A DNA stretch of 64,000 nt from Hymenobacter lapidiphilus (GTDB taxonomy: Bacteria; Bacteroidota; Bacteroidia; Cytophagales; Hymenobacteraceae): contig NZ_QVLT01000007.1 of NCBI RefSeq assembly GCF_003417065.2, forward strand, positions 62,001 through 126,000, written 5' to 3'. Within the stretch, counting starts at the first letter, position 1. Each line of letters starts with the position of its first letter. The position numbers and the translations under genes are program-made. Of this stretch, positions 1 through 8,271 are shown in pieces. The notes beneath the pieces were generated by a model that was given only the letters and a program-made list of their open reading frames with translations, was not told the DNA's origin and searched no databases.

Positions 1-1501
1 AGAGGTGTAGCTGCTTCTGCCACAGATAGGGCTTGATATGCTCCAGGCCCTTCCAGCTCACGGTGCGCTGGTTGAACTCGTCGAACAGCTCGACCCAGCG
101 GGCATGGCGCTGCTCCTCGGTGTGGGTCGGGTGCTCGTACACCCAGTGCTGAAACTTGTCGATGGTAGCCACCCAGGGGAAGGTTTCGAGCACGCTTTCG
201 AGGTGGGTACGCTTGGCACGCCGCAACTCCTCTGGGTCGGTAAAGAACACGTCCCAATGGTCGAGGCTGAGCAGCTCCATGCTCATGGAAGCCAGTTCGG
301 CCACTTCGGAGGGCGGGTGCTTATCGGCGCCCAGCGGCAGGCGGCGCGTGAGGAAGCTATGCACCGCGTGGCCGCCCTCGTGCAGCATCGTCACCACGTC
401 GCGCAGCGAGCTGGTCGCATTCATGAAAATGAAGGGCACCCCGGTTTCGTCGAGCGGATAGTTGTAGCCGCCGGGAGCCTTGCCCTTGCGGCTTTCCAGG
501 TCGAGGTTGCCCATCTGTCCCATCGTGCGCAGGCACTGGCCTAAAAATGGGTCGAGGCGGTCGAAGACGGTGGTGGTTTTGGCCAGCAGCTCCGCGCCCG
601 TGGCAAAGGGCTTTAGCGGCGCCTGGCCCGACACATCCACGTCGAGGTCCCAGGGGCGCAACTCGGCCAGTGCCAGATCCTGGCGGCGCTCCAGGTCGAG
701 GTTATCGGTAAGCGGCACTACGGTTTCGCGAATGGCGCGATGGAATTCCAGCGTGTCCTGGGGCGTGTAGTCGAAGCGGCCGAGGGCGGCGAACATGTAG
801 TCGCGGAAGTTGGCGAATCCGGCGTTCAGCGCCACTTGGTGGCGCAGACCGATCAGGCGCGTGTACAGCTCGTCGAGGGCCTTGGAATCCTGGAGGCGGC
901 GCTCCTGCACGGCCCGCCAGGCTGTTTCGCGCTCCTGCCGATCGGGGCTTTTGAGGCGGTCAGCGGCTTGGGGCAGCGTCAGCTCTTCGCCGTCGAGCGT
1001 CACGGTCATGGCCCCGGCCAGGGCGGCGTACTGCTGCTGCTGGGTGCTGATTTCGGTTTTGAGCGGTACGTTCTCGGGCCGGTAGATGGCCAGCGCCTGC
1101 CGCACCGAGCGCACAAATACCCGGTAGCGGTTTTCATCGAGCCCAGGCAGAAACTCCGAGGCCAGCATTTTCTCGTTGAGCGCATGGTCGTGGGGCGCGA
1201 CGTGGGGCTCAATCTCGTTCACAAAAAACTGGAAGGCCTCAGTGCGCGCGGCATCCTGGGTGTCGCAGGTCATGCGAATGTAGCGCCAGGCAAGGTCTTC
1301 GCTCAGCGCCGCTTCCAGCTCCGAGCGGTTCAGCAGCCAAAGCTCCAACTCTGCGGCCGAGCCGATTTCCCGGTCGCGCAGCTCAATGAAATAGGGCTCA
1401 ATGGCGGCCCAATCGGTCACGGTAAACGCCTCGGGCAAGTATTGGCGGGGGGGGCGTTGGGTGTCGGTGGCGAGGTCGGCGGCGGGCGTGGAAGAAGTCA
1501 T
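1..1501 (-). CDS. M3 family oligoendopeptidase (PepF-like), 3' end cut by window edge
   Basis: A zinc metallopeptidase that should cleave short peptides in the cytoplasm. About 500 codons are visible from the ATG at 1501; the reading frame is still open at base 1, so the C-terminus lies outside the window. The translated frame begins MTSSTPAADLATDTQRPPRQ and carries the M3 signature HEGGHAVHSF (HExxH-like, here HEGGH) about 375 residues in. It is preceded by a conserved aromatic/glycine stretch (GGYNYPLDETGVPFIF) and followed by the downstream glutamate region (SEVAELASMSMELL), which should supply the third zinc ligand. Family members are usually 550-620 residues, so roughly 70-100 residues are missing. 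The gene lies upstream of nothing recognisable here; a long palindrome (1568-1693) separates it from the reductase gene on the same strand. M3 membership is firm; the exact subfamily (PepF or the Bacteroidota pepF/M3 group) is inferred. Confidence 0.9.
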   Translation of the reverse strand, partial: MTSSTPAADLATDTQRPPRQYLPEAFTVTDWAAIEPYFIELRDREIGSAAELELWLLNRSELEAALSEDLAWRYIRMTCDTQDAARTEAFQFFVNEIEPHVAPHDHALNEKMLASEFLPGLDENRYRVFVRSVRQALAIYRPENVPLKTEISTQQQQYAALAGAMTVTLDGEELTLPQAADRLKSPDRQERETAWRAVQERRLQDSKALDELYTRLIGLRHQVALNAGFANFRDYMFAALGRFDYTPQDTLEFHRAIRETVVPLTDNLDLERRQDLALAELRPWDLDVDVSGQAPLKPFATGAELLAKTTTVFDRLDPFLGQCLRTMGQMGNLDLESRKGKAPGGYNYPLDETGVPFIFMNATSSLRDVVTMLHEGGHAVHSFLTRRLPLGADKHPPSEVAELASMSMELLSLDHWDVFFTDPEELRRAKRTHLESVLETFPWVATIDKFQHWVYEHPTHTEEQRHARWVELFDEFNQRTVSWKGLEHIKPYLWQKQLHL

Positions 1502-1567
1502 TTTATTGGAAGCTAGAAGCTGGAAGGCGAGAGGCAGGTAATAAGAGCTATGGGCAAGCAATAAATT

Positions 1568-1693
1568 GAACGTCATGCCTCATCTGGCGTCCGCGAAGCC
1601 GAAGCATCTCCATTGCAATAGTAATCCTGCGTTTGGTTACCGTTGCGGTAGAGATGCTTCGGCTTCGCGGACGCCAGATGAGGCATGACGTTC
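1568..1693. repeat. Long palindromic intergenic element, copy 1 of the GAGATGCTTCG family
   Basis: Inverted repeat with 43-base perfect arms at 1568-1610 and 1651-1693 around a 40-base loop. The arm tips read GAACGTCATG and CATGACGTTC. The inner end reads GAGATGCTTCGGCTTCGCGG on the right. The loop (GTAATCCTGCGTTTGGTTAC) is shared almost unchanged with the copy at 2919-3041, so this is a dispersed element and not just a terminator. Confidence 0.92.
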
Positions 1694-1723
1694 TATTTCA
1701 AAGTCTTAGCTTCTCAAGAATTC

Positions 1724-2830
1724 TTACCCAATCTCAATTACTACGTCGCTTGTGAGCGGGTGGCCGACGCAGGTGAGCACGTAGCCCTGGTTCATTTCGG
1801 AGTCCGAAAGGCCTTCGCGCTCGTCGAGGTGGACTTTGCCCGAGAGGCACTTACCGCGGCAGGCGGTGCATAGGCCGGCCTGGCAGCTGTAGGGCAGGTC
1901 GATATCCTGATCGAGGGCGGCTTCCAGAATCGTCTGTTCGGGGCTCACCTCGAACTGGTACTCAGCACCTTCATAGTGAATGGTGACGTTGCGGGAGCTG
2001 CTCTGCTCGCCGTCGTCGGCGGCCGACACGTCGCCGTGCCCGCCCGACTGGGCAACGGCCTCAGCCGAATCGGCGGCGGCCACGAAACTCTCGCGGCGCA
2101 CGCGGGTCGCCGGCACACCCAGCAGCTCCAGGGCCGACTGGGCTTCCAGCATCAGCCCATCGGGGCCGCAGAGGAAATACTCGGCCTGAGCGGCCGGAAA
2201 CTGGTGGCGCTGCTCCAGAATGCGCAACAGGGTGGTGCGGTTGAGGCGGCCGGTGTGCTTGTGCTCGGCGGAGGGGCGCAGGGGCTGACTGAACACGTGC
2301 TCCATCTGGAAACGGCCGGCGTACTGCTGCTCCAGCTGCCGAAGCTGGTCGGCAAAAATCACCGAATCTTCGTTGCGGTTACCGTAGATGAGCAGCACAT
2401 GGCTCTTGGGCTCCTCGCGCAGAATGGCCTTGAGCATGCTCATGAGCGGGGTAATGCCCGAGCCGGCACCCACCAGCACGATAGAGCGGGCGGCCTGGGG
2501 CTGAGGTGCCAGCACGAAGTTGCCCAGCGGGGCCATTACTTCCAGCTGCTGGCCCACCTGCACGGTATCGAGCAGGTAGTTGCTCACGAGGCCGCCCGTT
2601 ACGCGCTTTATCGTAACGGCCAGGCGCGGGGCCTCGCCGGGGGTGCTGCTGAGCGAATAAGCCCGGCGCTCCTTCTTGCCGCCGGGGCCGCAGGGCAGAA
2701 TCAGGGTCAGGAACTGGCCGGGTTGGCAGGCCACGGGCTGGCGGTCGGGCCGCTCGAAATGGATGGTAACGGCGTCGGGGGTTTCCTGGGTCAGCTCAAC
2801 AACATTCAGCGTCAGGTAGGGGCTACTCAT
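1724..2830 (-). CDS. Ferredoxin-NADP reductase family oxidoreductase with C-terminal 2Fe-2S domain (PaaE-like)
   Basis: A cytoplasmic electron-transfer protein that passes electrons from NAD(P)H through FAD to a plant-type 2Fe-2S centre and then to a partner oxygenase or other acceptor. Domain order in 368 residues: flavin-binding barrel with RAYS at 56-59, NAD(P)-binding domain with GAGSGITP at 121-128 and CGPDG at 221-225, an acidic linker near 255-278, then a ferredoxin domain whose four ligands are Cys316, Cys321, Cys324 and Cys354. Length and order match PaaE of the phenylacetyl-CoA epoxidase, but no paaABCD genes are nearby, so the physiological partner is unknown. In Bacteroidota, stand-alone copies of this type are common. 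The gene sits alone between two copies of the same palindrome family. The ATG at 2830 is the natural start. Confidence 0.9.
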   Translation of the reverse strand: MSSPYLTLNVVELTQETPDAVTIHFERPDRQPVACQPGQFLTLILPCGPGGKKERRAYSLSSTPGEAPRLAVTIKRVTGGLVSNYLLDTVQVGQQLEVMAPLGNFVLAPQPQAARSIVLVGAGSGITPLMSMLKAILREEPKSHVLLIYGNRNEDSVIFADQLRQLEQQYAGRFQMEHVFSQPLRPSAEHKHTGRLNRTTLLRILEQRHQFPAAQAEYFLCGPDGLMLEAQSALELLGVPATRVRRESFVAAADSAEAVAQSGGHGDVSAADDGEQSSSRNVTIHYEGAEYQFEVSPEQTILEAALDQDIDLPYSCQAGLCTACRGKCLSGKVHLDEREGLSDSEMNQGYVLTCVGHPLTSDVVIEIG

Positions 2831-2918
2831 AAGGGCAAGCAGGTATTACGGGTGGGTTTAAACACAAAGTTCGTTATTCGATTTTTGTTTCCCGCGTAGA
2901 ATGTAATCCCGGGGCAGT

Positions 2919-3041
2919 AGAACGTGTCATGCGGAGCGTAGTCGAAGCATCTCTACTGCAGTAGTAATCCTGACGTTTGGTTAGCATTGCAGTAGAGATG
3001 CTTCGACTACGGCTTACGCCTTCGCTCAGCATGACAGTTCT
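2919..3041. repeat. Long palindromic intergenic element, copy 2
   Basis: Inner arms of 23 perfect bases at 2938-2960 and 2988-3010; outer arms are imperfect out to AGAACGTGTCAT on the left and ATGACAGTTCT on the right. The loop (GTAGTAATCCTGACGTTTGG) matches the loop of copy 1 with one extra base. It sits in the divergent spacer between the reductase gene and the peptidase gene, so it cannot be a terminator of either. Confidence 0.9.
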
Positions 3042-3100
3042 CTACCTAAGCCGTTGCGTTCGTTCTGCCCGACAGTTCTTTTAAATCCATAAACTTCCAA

Positions 3101-3799
3101 ATGCTTTCCGACTTACTCCGCCGCCACCAAGCCGATTTTGGCCCCGTACTGCCCGTCGACCTCAACTCACCCGAAGTGGCGCGCCTCGATTTCACGGCCG
3201 CCAACCCGCTACTCACCGCCGCCAACCTGCACGACACCGCTACCTTCGACCAGCTGGTAGCCCGGCTGCTGGCCGATAAAAACGCCCTGATTGGCGTGGG
3301 CGGCTACCTCGAAGACCGCGTCATTTACCGCCGCAGCCCCGGCCTGTTCGACGCTGACCCCACGGCCCCCGCCCGCTCGCTGCATCTGGGCGTGGATGTG
3401 TGGCTGCGCGCCGGCACGCCGGTATTGGCCCCGCTGCCGGCCACCGTGCACAGCCTCGCCGACAACGAAGGCCACGGCAACTACGGCCCTACCGTCATTC
3501 TGGAGCACGAGTTGGAAGGGACAGTTTTCTACACGCTCTACGGTCACCTCAGCCGCCGCGAAACCGCCCTGCTGCGCCCCGGCCTGGTAATAGCCCAGGG
3601 CGACACCTTTGCCGAAGTAGGCCCCGCGCCCGAGAACGGCGACTGGCCGCCGCACCTGCACTTTCAGGTTATGGCCGATTTACAAGGCCGGGTAGGCGAC
3701 TTTCCCGGCGTGGCGCTGGTCTCGGAGCGCACCACCTGGGCGGCCCTATGTCCCGACCCAAACCTGATTCTGCAAAGCCGCCACTTAGCCACGGATTAG
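3101..3799 (+). CDS. M23-type peptidase domain protein
   Basis: Predicted zinc peptidase of the lysostaphin/M23 fold, which normally cuts peptide cross-links in peptidoglycan. In 232 residues the M23 core occupies about 94-195: HLGVD gives ligands His95 and Asp99, YGHL gives His149, and HLHF gives His185 and His187. No signal peptide is seen at the ATG at 3101 (MLSDLLRRHQADFGP), so either the protein is cytoplasmic or export is non-classical; that is unusual for a wall hydrolase and leaves the substrate open. The first 60 residues look like a helical preface with no known domain. The stop codon lies inside the left arm of an inverted repeat (3789-3831), so the final residues (ATD) are encoded by the repeat. 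The gene converges on the permease gene at 3971. Confidence 0.85.
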   Translation: MLSDLLRRHQADFGPVLPVDLNSPEVARLDFTAANPLLTAANLHDTATFDQLVARLLADKNALIGVGGYLEDRVIYRRSPGLFDADPTAPARSLHLGVDVWLRAGTPVLAPLPATVHSLADNEGHGNYGPTVILEHELEGTVFYTLYGHLSRRETALLRPGLVIAQGDTFAEVGPAPENGDWPPHLHFQVMADLQGRVGDFPGVALVSERTTWAALCPDPNLILQSRHLATD

Positions 3800-3970
3800 C
3801 ACGGATTTTTCGGAGTTCACGGATTTTGTAGTCGGGCCTCCCGTGCCTGCGGCCGTTGGGCATTTTCTGTTTCCCAAAAAAGCAAAAAACCACCTCAACT
3901 GAGGTGGCTTTTTGCTTTTTTATCGTCTACAAAATACGTGAAATCCGAAAAAATCCGGGCTAATCCGTGG
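3789..3970. repeat. Inverted repeat enclosing the convergent spacer, supplying a stop codon
   Basis: Arms at 3789-3831 and 3927-3970 (about 43 bases, three mismatches and one gap) begin CCACGGATTAG. The left arm contains the TAG stop of the peptidase gene, and the right arm ends directly at the stop codon of the permease gene on the other strand. A separate terminator hairpin lies between the arms. Confidence 0.85.
3876..3921. terminator. Bidirectional intrinsic terminator
   Basis: Hairpin with stem CCACCTC/GAGGTGG flanked by A-rich and T-rich tracts (GCAAAAA and TTTTTGC), so it has a U-tract in both directions. It lies between two convergent genes and fits both. Confidence 0.85.
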
Positions 3971-5221
3971 TCAGTCGAACTTGATGGCGGCCACTGGCTT
4001 GATGCGGGAAATCAGGTAAGTCGGAATCAGCACGGCCAGCAGGGAGGTGAAGAACGTAGCCGCGTTGAGCATCAGGATGATAGTCCAGTCCCAATGAATC
4101 GGCACACGGTCCATGTAGTAGTTTTCGGGGTCGAGCGGGATAACGTGCAGGTAGTACTGGATGGCGCAGAAGCCCAGCCCTATCAGGTTGCCCCAGAGGA
4201 TTCCGCGCACCGTCAGGCTCAGGCCGCGGAAGAAGAACATGCTCCGGATCTGGTTATCGGTGGCCCCGATGGCCTTGAGCACCCCAATCATGTTGGTGCG
4301 CTCCAGAATCATAATAAAAATGGTGGCCACCATATTGAAAGTCGCCACGAAAATAATGAGCACCAGAAAGATAACCACGTTGCGGTTGAGCAGCTTTAGC
4401 CACTCGAACAGCTGCACGTACTGCTCGGTAATCTTGTCGAGCTTAAGGTCGTAGCGCAGGTTTTCGTAGAGGTTATCGGCTACCGGGTCGAGGCGGTTGA
4501 AGTCCTTGAGCGTGACTTCGAGCCCGCCCACCAATGTATCGGGCCAGGCGTTCAGGTCGCGAATCTGGCGGATGTCGCCAATGACGAAGGCCTCATCGAA
4601 CTCGTCGAGGCCGGTCTGGTAGATGCCACTGACCACGAACTGGCGCACCCGCGGCGGGCTTTGAATAAAGTAGAACAGGGCCTTGTCGCCGACCTTGAGC
4701 CGCAGCTTGTCGGCCACCTTGCGCGACACGAGCACGTCGTTGCTGGCGGCTGAATCGGGGAAGGTGATGAACTTGCCGGCGGCCAGGTTCTTGCGCATCG
4801 AGGAGGGACTGGTCTTCTCGTCGATGCCCTTAATCACCACGCCCAGCACTTCATCTTTGGTTTTGATGATGGCCGTTTTGCGGGCAAAGGGCTGAATGGT
4901 GGCTACCTGCGGATTGTCGCGCAGCTCGCGCACCAGCTGCGGCTGGCCGATGGGCTCGGCCTCAAGCGAGTTGTTGGTGTCGTACTTACTGATTTGCAGG
5001 TGCGAGCCGAAGGAGAAGATTTTGTTCTGGATTTCGTTGCGGAAACCCTCCAGAATGGCAAACGACACCACCATCACGGCCAATCCCATGGCAATGCTGA
5101 TGATGGCTATCTTTGTCACCGACGAGGTGAACGAGCCCGCATCGGCCCCGTCGATCTTATGAGATATGTACTGCGAAACGTTCACCGGCGTAAAGCTAGA
5201 TGAATCCGAGTAGTTTTCCAC
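3971..5221 (-). CDS. ABC transporter permease, FtsX/LolC-LolE family
   Basis: Inner-membrane permease of the MacB/FtsX superfamily, 416 residues. Topology: one membrane segment near 36-58 (IAIISIAMGLAVMVVSFAIL), a long periplasmic domain of about 200 residues, then three segments near 275-300, 325-350 and 380-405, which is the LolC/E pattern. Proteins of this type work with an ATPase to release lipoproteins to the outer membrane or to move substrates in the periplasm. No ATPase gene is adjacent, so its partner is encoded elsewhere. The first ~12 residues from the ATG at 5221 (MENYSDSSSFTP) are not typical; the family usually starts close to NVSQYIS, so translation could begin slightly downstream. 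The 5' end is divergent from, and nearly touches, the namZ-like gene. Confidence 0.88.
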   Translation of the reverse strand: MENYSDSSSFTPVNVSQYISHKIDGADAGSFTSSVTKIAIISIAMGLAVMVVSFAILEGFRNEIQNKIFSFGSHLQISKYDTNNSLEAEPIGQPQLVRELRDNPQVATIQPFARKTAIIKTKDEVLGVVIKGIDEKTSPSSMRKNLAAGKFITFPDSAASNDVLVSRKVADKLRLKVGDKALFYFIQSPPRVRQFVVSGIYQTGLDEFDEAFVIGDIRQIRDLNAWPDTLVGGLEVTLKDFNRLDPVADNLYENLRYDLKLDKITEQYVQLFEWLKLLNRNVVIFLVLIIFVATFNMVATIFIMILERTNMIGVLKAIGATDNQIRSMFFFRGLSLTVRGILWGNLIGLGFCAIQYYLHVIPLDPENYYMDRVPIHWDWTIILMLNAATFFTSLLAVLIPTYLISRIKPVAAIKFD

Positions 5222-5229
5222 CCCTGCCC

Positions 5230-6483
5230 ATGCCTTCTTTCCTGCCCCAGAGTCTGCTCAGCCTCGCGCTACTGCTCACCGACTGCACCCGCCCGGCCCA
5301 GACGGGTTCGACTACGGCCGCCGCGCCCACCGCGCCCGCAGCCCAAACGGTGGCCGCGCCGCCCCAGGTGGTGCTAAAGCAGCCGGCCGCCGCGCCGCTG
5401 CAGGTGGCCGCCGCGCAGTTCGATAAGTACCTGCCGCTGCTGCAGGGCAAACGCGTGGGCCTGGTAGTGAACCAGACCGCCCGCGTGGGCCAGGCATTTC
5501 TGGTAGATACGCTGCTGAGCCGGGGCGTAAACGTGAAAGTGATTTTTGGGCCCGAGCACGGTTTCCGGGGCGAGGCGGCCGATGGCGCCACCATTAAGGA
5601 TGGCAAAGATGCCCGTAGCGGCCTGCCGGCGCTGAGCCTGTACGGGGCCACCAAAAAGCCAACGCCCGAGATGCTGCGCAACATCGACGTGCTAGTATTC
5701 GACATTCAGGACGTGGGCGCACGCTTCTACACCTTCATCAGCACGATGCACTACGTGATGGAGGCCGCCGCCGAGCAGGGCAAGGAGGTCATCATCCTCG
5801 ACCGGCCCAACCCCAACGGCTGGTACGTGGACGGTCCGGTGCTGGAGCCCAAGTACAAAACCTTTGTCGGCATGCACCCGATTCCGATAGTGCACGGCCT
5901 GACGGTGGGCGAGCTGGCCCAAATGATTAACGGCGAAAAATGGCTGGCCGGCGGCAAACAGTGCCGCCTGACGGTTATTCCGGTAGCTGGCTACACCCAC
6001 GCCACGCGCTACGAACTGCCGGTGCGCCCCTCCCCCAACCTGCCCACCGCCCATTCGGTCGACCTCTACCCCAGCCTCTGCCTGTTCGAGGGCACCGACG
6101 TGAGCGTGGGCCGCGGCACCGACCGGCCGTTCGAGGTAATCGGGGCACCTACCCAGCCCGCCAGCCGCCCGTTCAGCTTCGTACCCACGCCCAACCCCGG
6201 CTCCACGGCCCCGCCTCAAAACGGCAAGCGCTGCTACGGCCAGGACCTGGAAGGCATCGGCGAAGTCGGCTTCACGCTCTCGTATCTGATCGACTATTAC
6301 AACCAGAGCACGGCCAAGGACAAGTTCTTTACCGATGGCTTCGAGCGGCTGATGGGCACGGCCGAAACGCGCCAGCAAATTATTGCCGGCAAGTCGGAAG
6401 CCGAAATCCGGGCCTCCTGGGAGCCGAAACTGGGCGCTTATAAAGTGATGCGCCAGAAGTATTTGCTGTATCCTGAAAATTAA
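5230..6483 (+). CDS. namZ: DUF1343 family exo-beta-N-acetylmuramidase (NamZ-like)
   Basis: Glycoside hydrolase of the DUF1343/NamZ family (GH171), which removes N-acetylmuramic acid from the non-reducing end of peptidoglycan fragments and serves wall recycling. The 417-residue protein carries the family hallmarks GLVVNQTARVG, FGPEHGFRGEAADG, VFDIQDVGARFYTF and LDRPNPNGWYVDG, and the C-terminal block of the family. The N-terminus MPSFLPQSLLSLALLLTDC is hydrophobic and ends in a cysteine, suggesting a lipoprotein, although aspartate before the cysteine is not a standard lipobox. I chose the ATG at 5230; an ATG at 5200 adds ten residues and would overlap the divergent permease gene by 22 bases. 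A low-complexity Ala/Thr/Pro linker (about 24-55) tethers the enzyme domain. The family call is firm; the lipoprotein status is an inference. Confidence 0.9.
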   Translation: MPSFLPQSLLSLALLLTDCTRPAQTGSTTAAAPTAPAAQTVAAPPQVVLKQPAAAPLQVAAAQFDKYLPLLQGKRVGLVVNQTARVGQAFLVDTLLSRGVNVKVIFGPEHGFRGEAADGATIKDGKDARSGLPALSLYGATKKPTPEMLRNIDVLVFDIQDVGARFYTFISTMHYVMEAAAEQGKEVIILDRPNPNGWYVDGPVLEPKYKTFVGMHPIPIVHGLTVGELAQMINGEKWLAGGKQCRLTVIPVAGYTHATRYELPVRPSPNLPTAHSVDLYPSLCLFEGTDVSVGRGTDRPFEVIGAPTQPASRPFSFVPTPNPGSTAPPQNGKRCYGQDLEGIGEVGFTLSYLIDYYNQSTAKDKFFTDGFERLMGTAETRQQIIAGKSEAEIRASWEPKLGAYKVMRQKYLLYPEN

Positions 6484-6484
6484 A

Positions 6485-6583
6485 TTTCACGCAGTGTCTC
6501 GGGGTGGATGACGCGGTGTCTCGCAGTGTTGTTCAATGGCCACCCCGAGACACTGCGTCATCACCCCGAGACCCTGCGTGAAA
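6485..6583. repeat. Imperfect inverted repeat between namZ-like gene and fmt
   Basis: Arms at 6485-6523 and 6546-6583 start TTTCACGCAG and pair with two substitutions and one bulge. Each arm also repeats a short unit (GTGTCTCG) internally. The whole fills the spacer, ending five bases before the fmt start codon. Confidence 0.82.
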
Positions 6584-6587
6584 CCAT

Positions 6588-7535
6588 ATGCTCAACATCA
6601 TTTTTATGGGCACCCCCGAATTTGCGGTGCCTACGCTTGAGGCCTTACTAAGCTGGGAAGGTTGCCGGGTAGTGGCCGTAGTTACGGCGCCCGACAAGCC
6701 CGCCGGGCGGGGCCGGCAGCTGCAGGGCTCGGCCGTGAAAGCGGCCGCCGAGGCCCACGGCCTGCCGGTGCTCCAGCCCACTAATCTCAAAAACCCCGAA
6801 TTTCAGGCCGAGCTAAAAGGCTACGGGGCGGATTTGCAGGTGGTGGTAGCTTTCCGGATGCTGCCCGAAGCGGTGTGGAACATGCCGCCACGGGGCTCCA
6901 TCAACGTCCACGCTTCGCTGCTGCCCCAGTACCGGGGCGCGGCCCCCATCAACTGGGCCCTCATCCACGGCGACACACAAACGGGTGTTACCAGTTTCTT
7001 CCTGCGCCACGAAATCGACACCGGCAACCTTATTTACCAGGATGCGGTGGACATTGCGCCGGAGGATGACTTCGGCTCGCTGTACGAAAAGCTGAAGGCG
7101 GCCGGGGCTGCATTGGCGTTGCGCTCGGTGCAGGCTATTGCCGCCGGCGAGGCCCCCAGCATTCCGCAGCCCGAGCTGCCGGAGTTGCGGCCCGCCCCCA
7201 AGCTCACCAAGGAAACCGGACGCCTCGACCCCATGCAGCAGTCGGCGCCGGCGCTGGCCAACCTCGTGCGCGGCCTTGCTCCCATCCCCACGGCCTTCAT
7301 CCAGCTGCCCGACGGCCGCACGCTCAAAGTATTCCGGGCCCAACCATTCAGCGACGAGGAAGCCAGCGGCCCCGATATGGGCGGCGCCGGCCAGTGGCAC
7401 ACCGATGGCCGCAGCTACCTGCGCCTGCAAACCGCCGACGGCCTGCTCGACCTGCTCGACGTGCAACTGGAAGGCAAGAAGCGCATGCCCATCCAGGATT
7501 TCCTCCGCGGCTTCGATATAAAACTGCTGAGCTGA
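6588..7535 (+). CDS. fmt: Methionyl-tRNA formyltransferase
   Basis: Transfers a formyl group from 10-formyltetrahydrofolate to initiator Met-tRNA in the cytoplasm, allowing translation initiation. The 315-residue length is normal. The N-terminal formyltransferase domain has MGTPEFAVP at 7-15, the folate-site motif NVHASLLPQYRGAAPI with catalytic Asn106 and His108, and HEIDTG with the catalytic Asp144. The C-terminal OB-like domain (about 210-315) follows LTKETGRLD. It is followed on the same strand by folA, another folate gene, with a 109-base gap that contains a palindrome remnant. Co-occurrence with folA is consistent with a shared one-carbon theme but I see no proof of one transcript. The ATG at 6588 matches the family start (MLNIIFMGTPEFA). 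Confidence 0.97.
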   Translation: MLNIIFMGTPEFAVPTLEALLSWEGCRVVAVVTAPDKPAGRGRQLQGSAVKAAAEAHGLPVLQPTNLKNPEFQAELKGYGADLQVVVAFRMLPEAVWNMPPRGSINVHASLLPQYRGAAPINWALIHGDTQTGVTSFFLRHEIDTGNLIYQDAVDIAPEDDFGSLYEKLKAAGAALALRSVQAIAAGEAPSIPQPELPELRPAPKLTKETGRLDPMQQSAPALANLVRGLAPIPTAFIQLPDGRTLKVFRAQPFSDEEASGPDMGGAGQWHTDGRSYLRLQTADGLLDLLDVQLEGKKRMPIQDFLRGFDIKLLS

Positions 7536-7555
7536 GTTGGTTGTCAGTAAAGGGT

Positions 7556-7590
7556 ACGTCATGCAGAGCGTAGTCGAAGCATGACGTTCT
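7556..7590. repeat. Truncated palindromic element, remnant copy
   Basis: Nine-base inverted arms ACGTCATGC (7556-7564) and GCATGACGT (7579-7587) with AGTCGAAGC between them. These are the tips of the 1568-1693 family joined together with most of the interior lost. Confidence 0.75.
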
Positions 7591-7644
7591 TTTATTCCCT
7601 TTCGCCCGGCAACTTATCATTTCACTTTCCCACCATTCTACCTC

Positions 7645-8130
7645 ATGACCGCACTCGTTGTAGCCGTGGCCGATAACGGCGTTATCGGGGGCGAAAACCG
7701 CTTGCTCTGGCATCTGCCGCTGGATTTGAAGCACTTCAAGCAGCTCACGCTGGGCCACCCCATCATCATGGGCCGGCGTACCTACGAAAGCATCGGTCGG
7801 GCCCTGCCCAAGCGGCGCAACATTGTGGTTACGCGTCAGGCCGGTTGGCAGGCAGGAGGCTGCGAAACGGCCGCCTCGGTGCTCCAAGCCCTGGAAATGG
7901 CCCGCACGACTGATGAAGACATTTTCGTCATCGGGGGCGGCGAAATATATCAGCAGGCCCTGCCCGCCGCCGACACCGTGTACCTGACCGAAGTACACCA
8001 CGCCTTCGAGGGCGACGTGACCTTCGCCCAACTGCATCCCGGCGAATGGCGCGAGGAAAGCCGCGAGCGGCACGAGCCCGACGCAACCCATGACTACGCC
8101 TTTAGCTTCGTTACGCTACGGCGGCGGTGA
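7645..8130 (+). CDS. folA: Dihydrofolate reductase
   Basis: Reduces dihydrofolate to tetrahydrofolate with NADPH; the trimethoprim target. The 161-residue protein has the usual order: VAVADNGVIGGENRLLWHLP at 6-25, the catalytic acid Asp27 in LPLDLKHFK, the NADPH motif MGRRTYESIG near 43-52, and the IGGGEIYQQAL motif near 93-103. Nothing suggests a resistant variant, but drug contacts cannot be judged safely from sequence alone. It is downstream of fmt and followed by a strong terminator facing porU, which ends on the other strand. The ATG at 7645 is supported by the canonical start MTALVVAVADNGVIG. Confidence 0.97.
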   Translation: MTALVVAVADNGVIGGENRLLWHLPLDLKHFKQLTLGHPIIMGRRTYESIGRALPKRRNIVVTRQAGWQAGGCETAASVLQALEMARTTDEDIFVIGGGEIYQQALPAADTVYLTEVHHAFEGDVTFAQLHPGEWREESRERHEPDATHDYAFSFVTLRRR

Positions 8131-8210
8131 GGCTGAATTGACCATACCCTGTCATCCTGAAGTATGGTCGCAGGCCCTCATTTCAAAGCATCACGCCCCA
8201 TTCAATAAGC

Positions 8211-8251
8211 AAAAGCCCCTGACGCCAGCGTAGGCGTCAGGGGCTTTTTTT
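8211..8251. terminator. Bidirectional intrinsic terminator between folA and porU
   Basis: Stem AGCCCCTGACGCC/GGCGTCAGGGGCT with six-base loop, preceded by AAAA and followed by TTTTTTT. It lies between convergent gene ends. Confidence 0.93.
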
Positions 8252-8271
8252 AGTTGTCACTAACGAGCAAC

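Noticed and set aside
740..1516. Plus-strand open frame of 258 codons
   Set aside because: Antisense to the M3 peptidase, which shows HEGGHAVHSF in the minus frame. The plus frame has no motif.
1976..2899. Plus-strand open frame of 307 codons
   Set aside because: Antisense to the FAD/2Fe-2S reductase with all its motifs.
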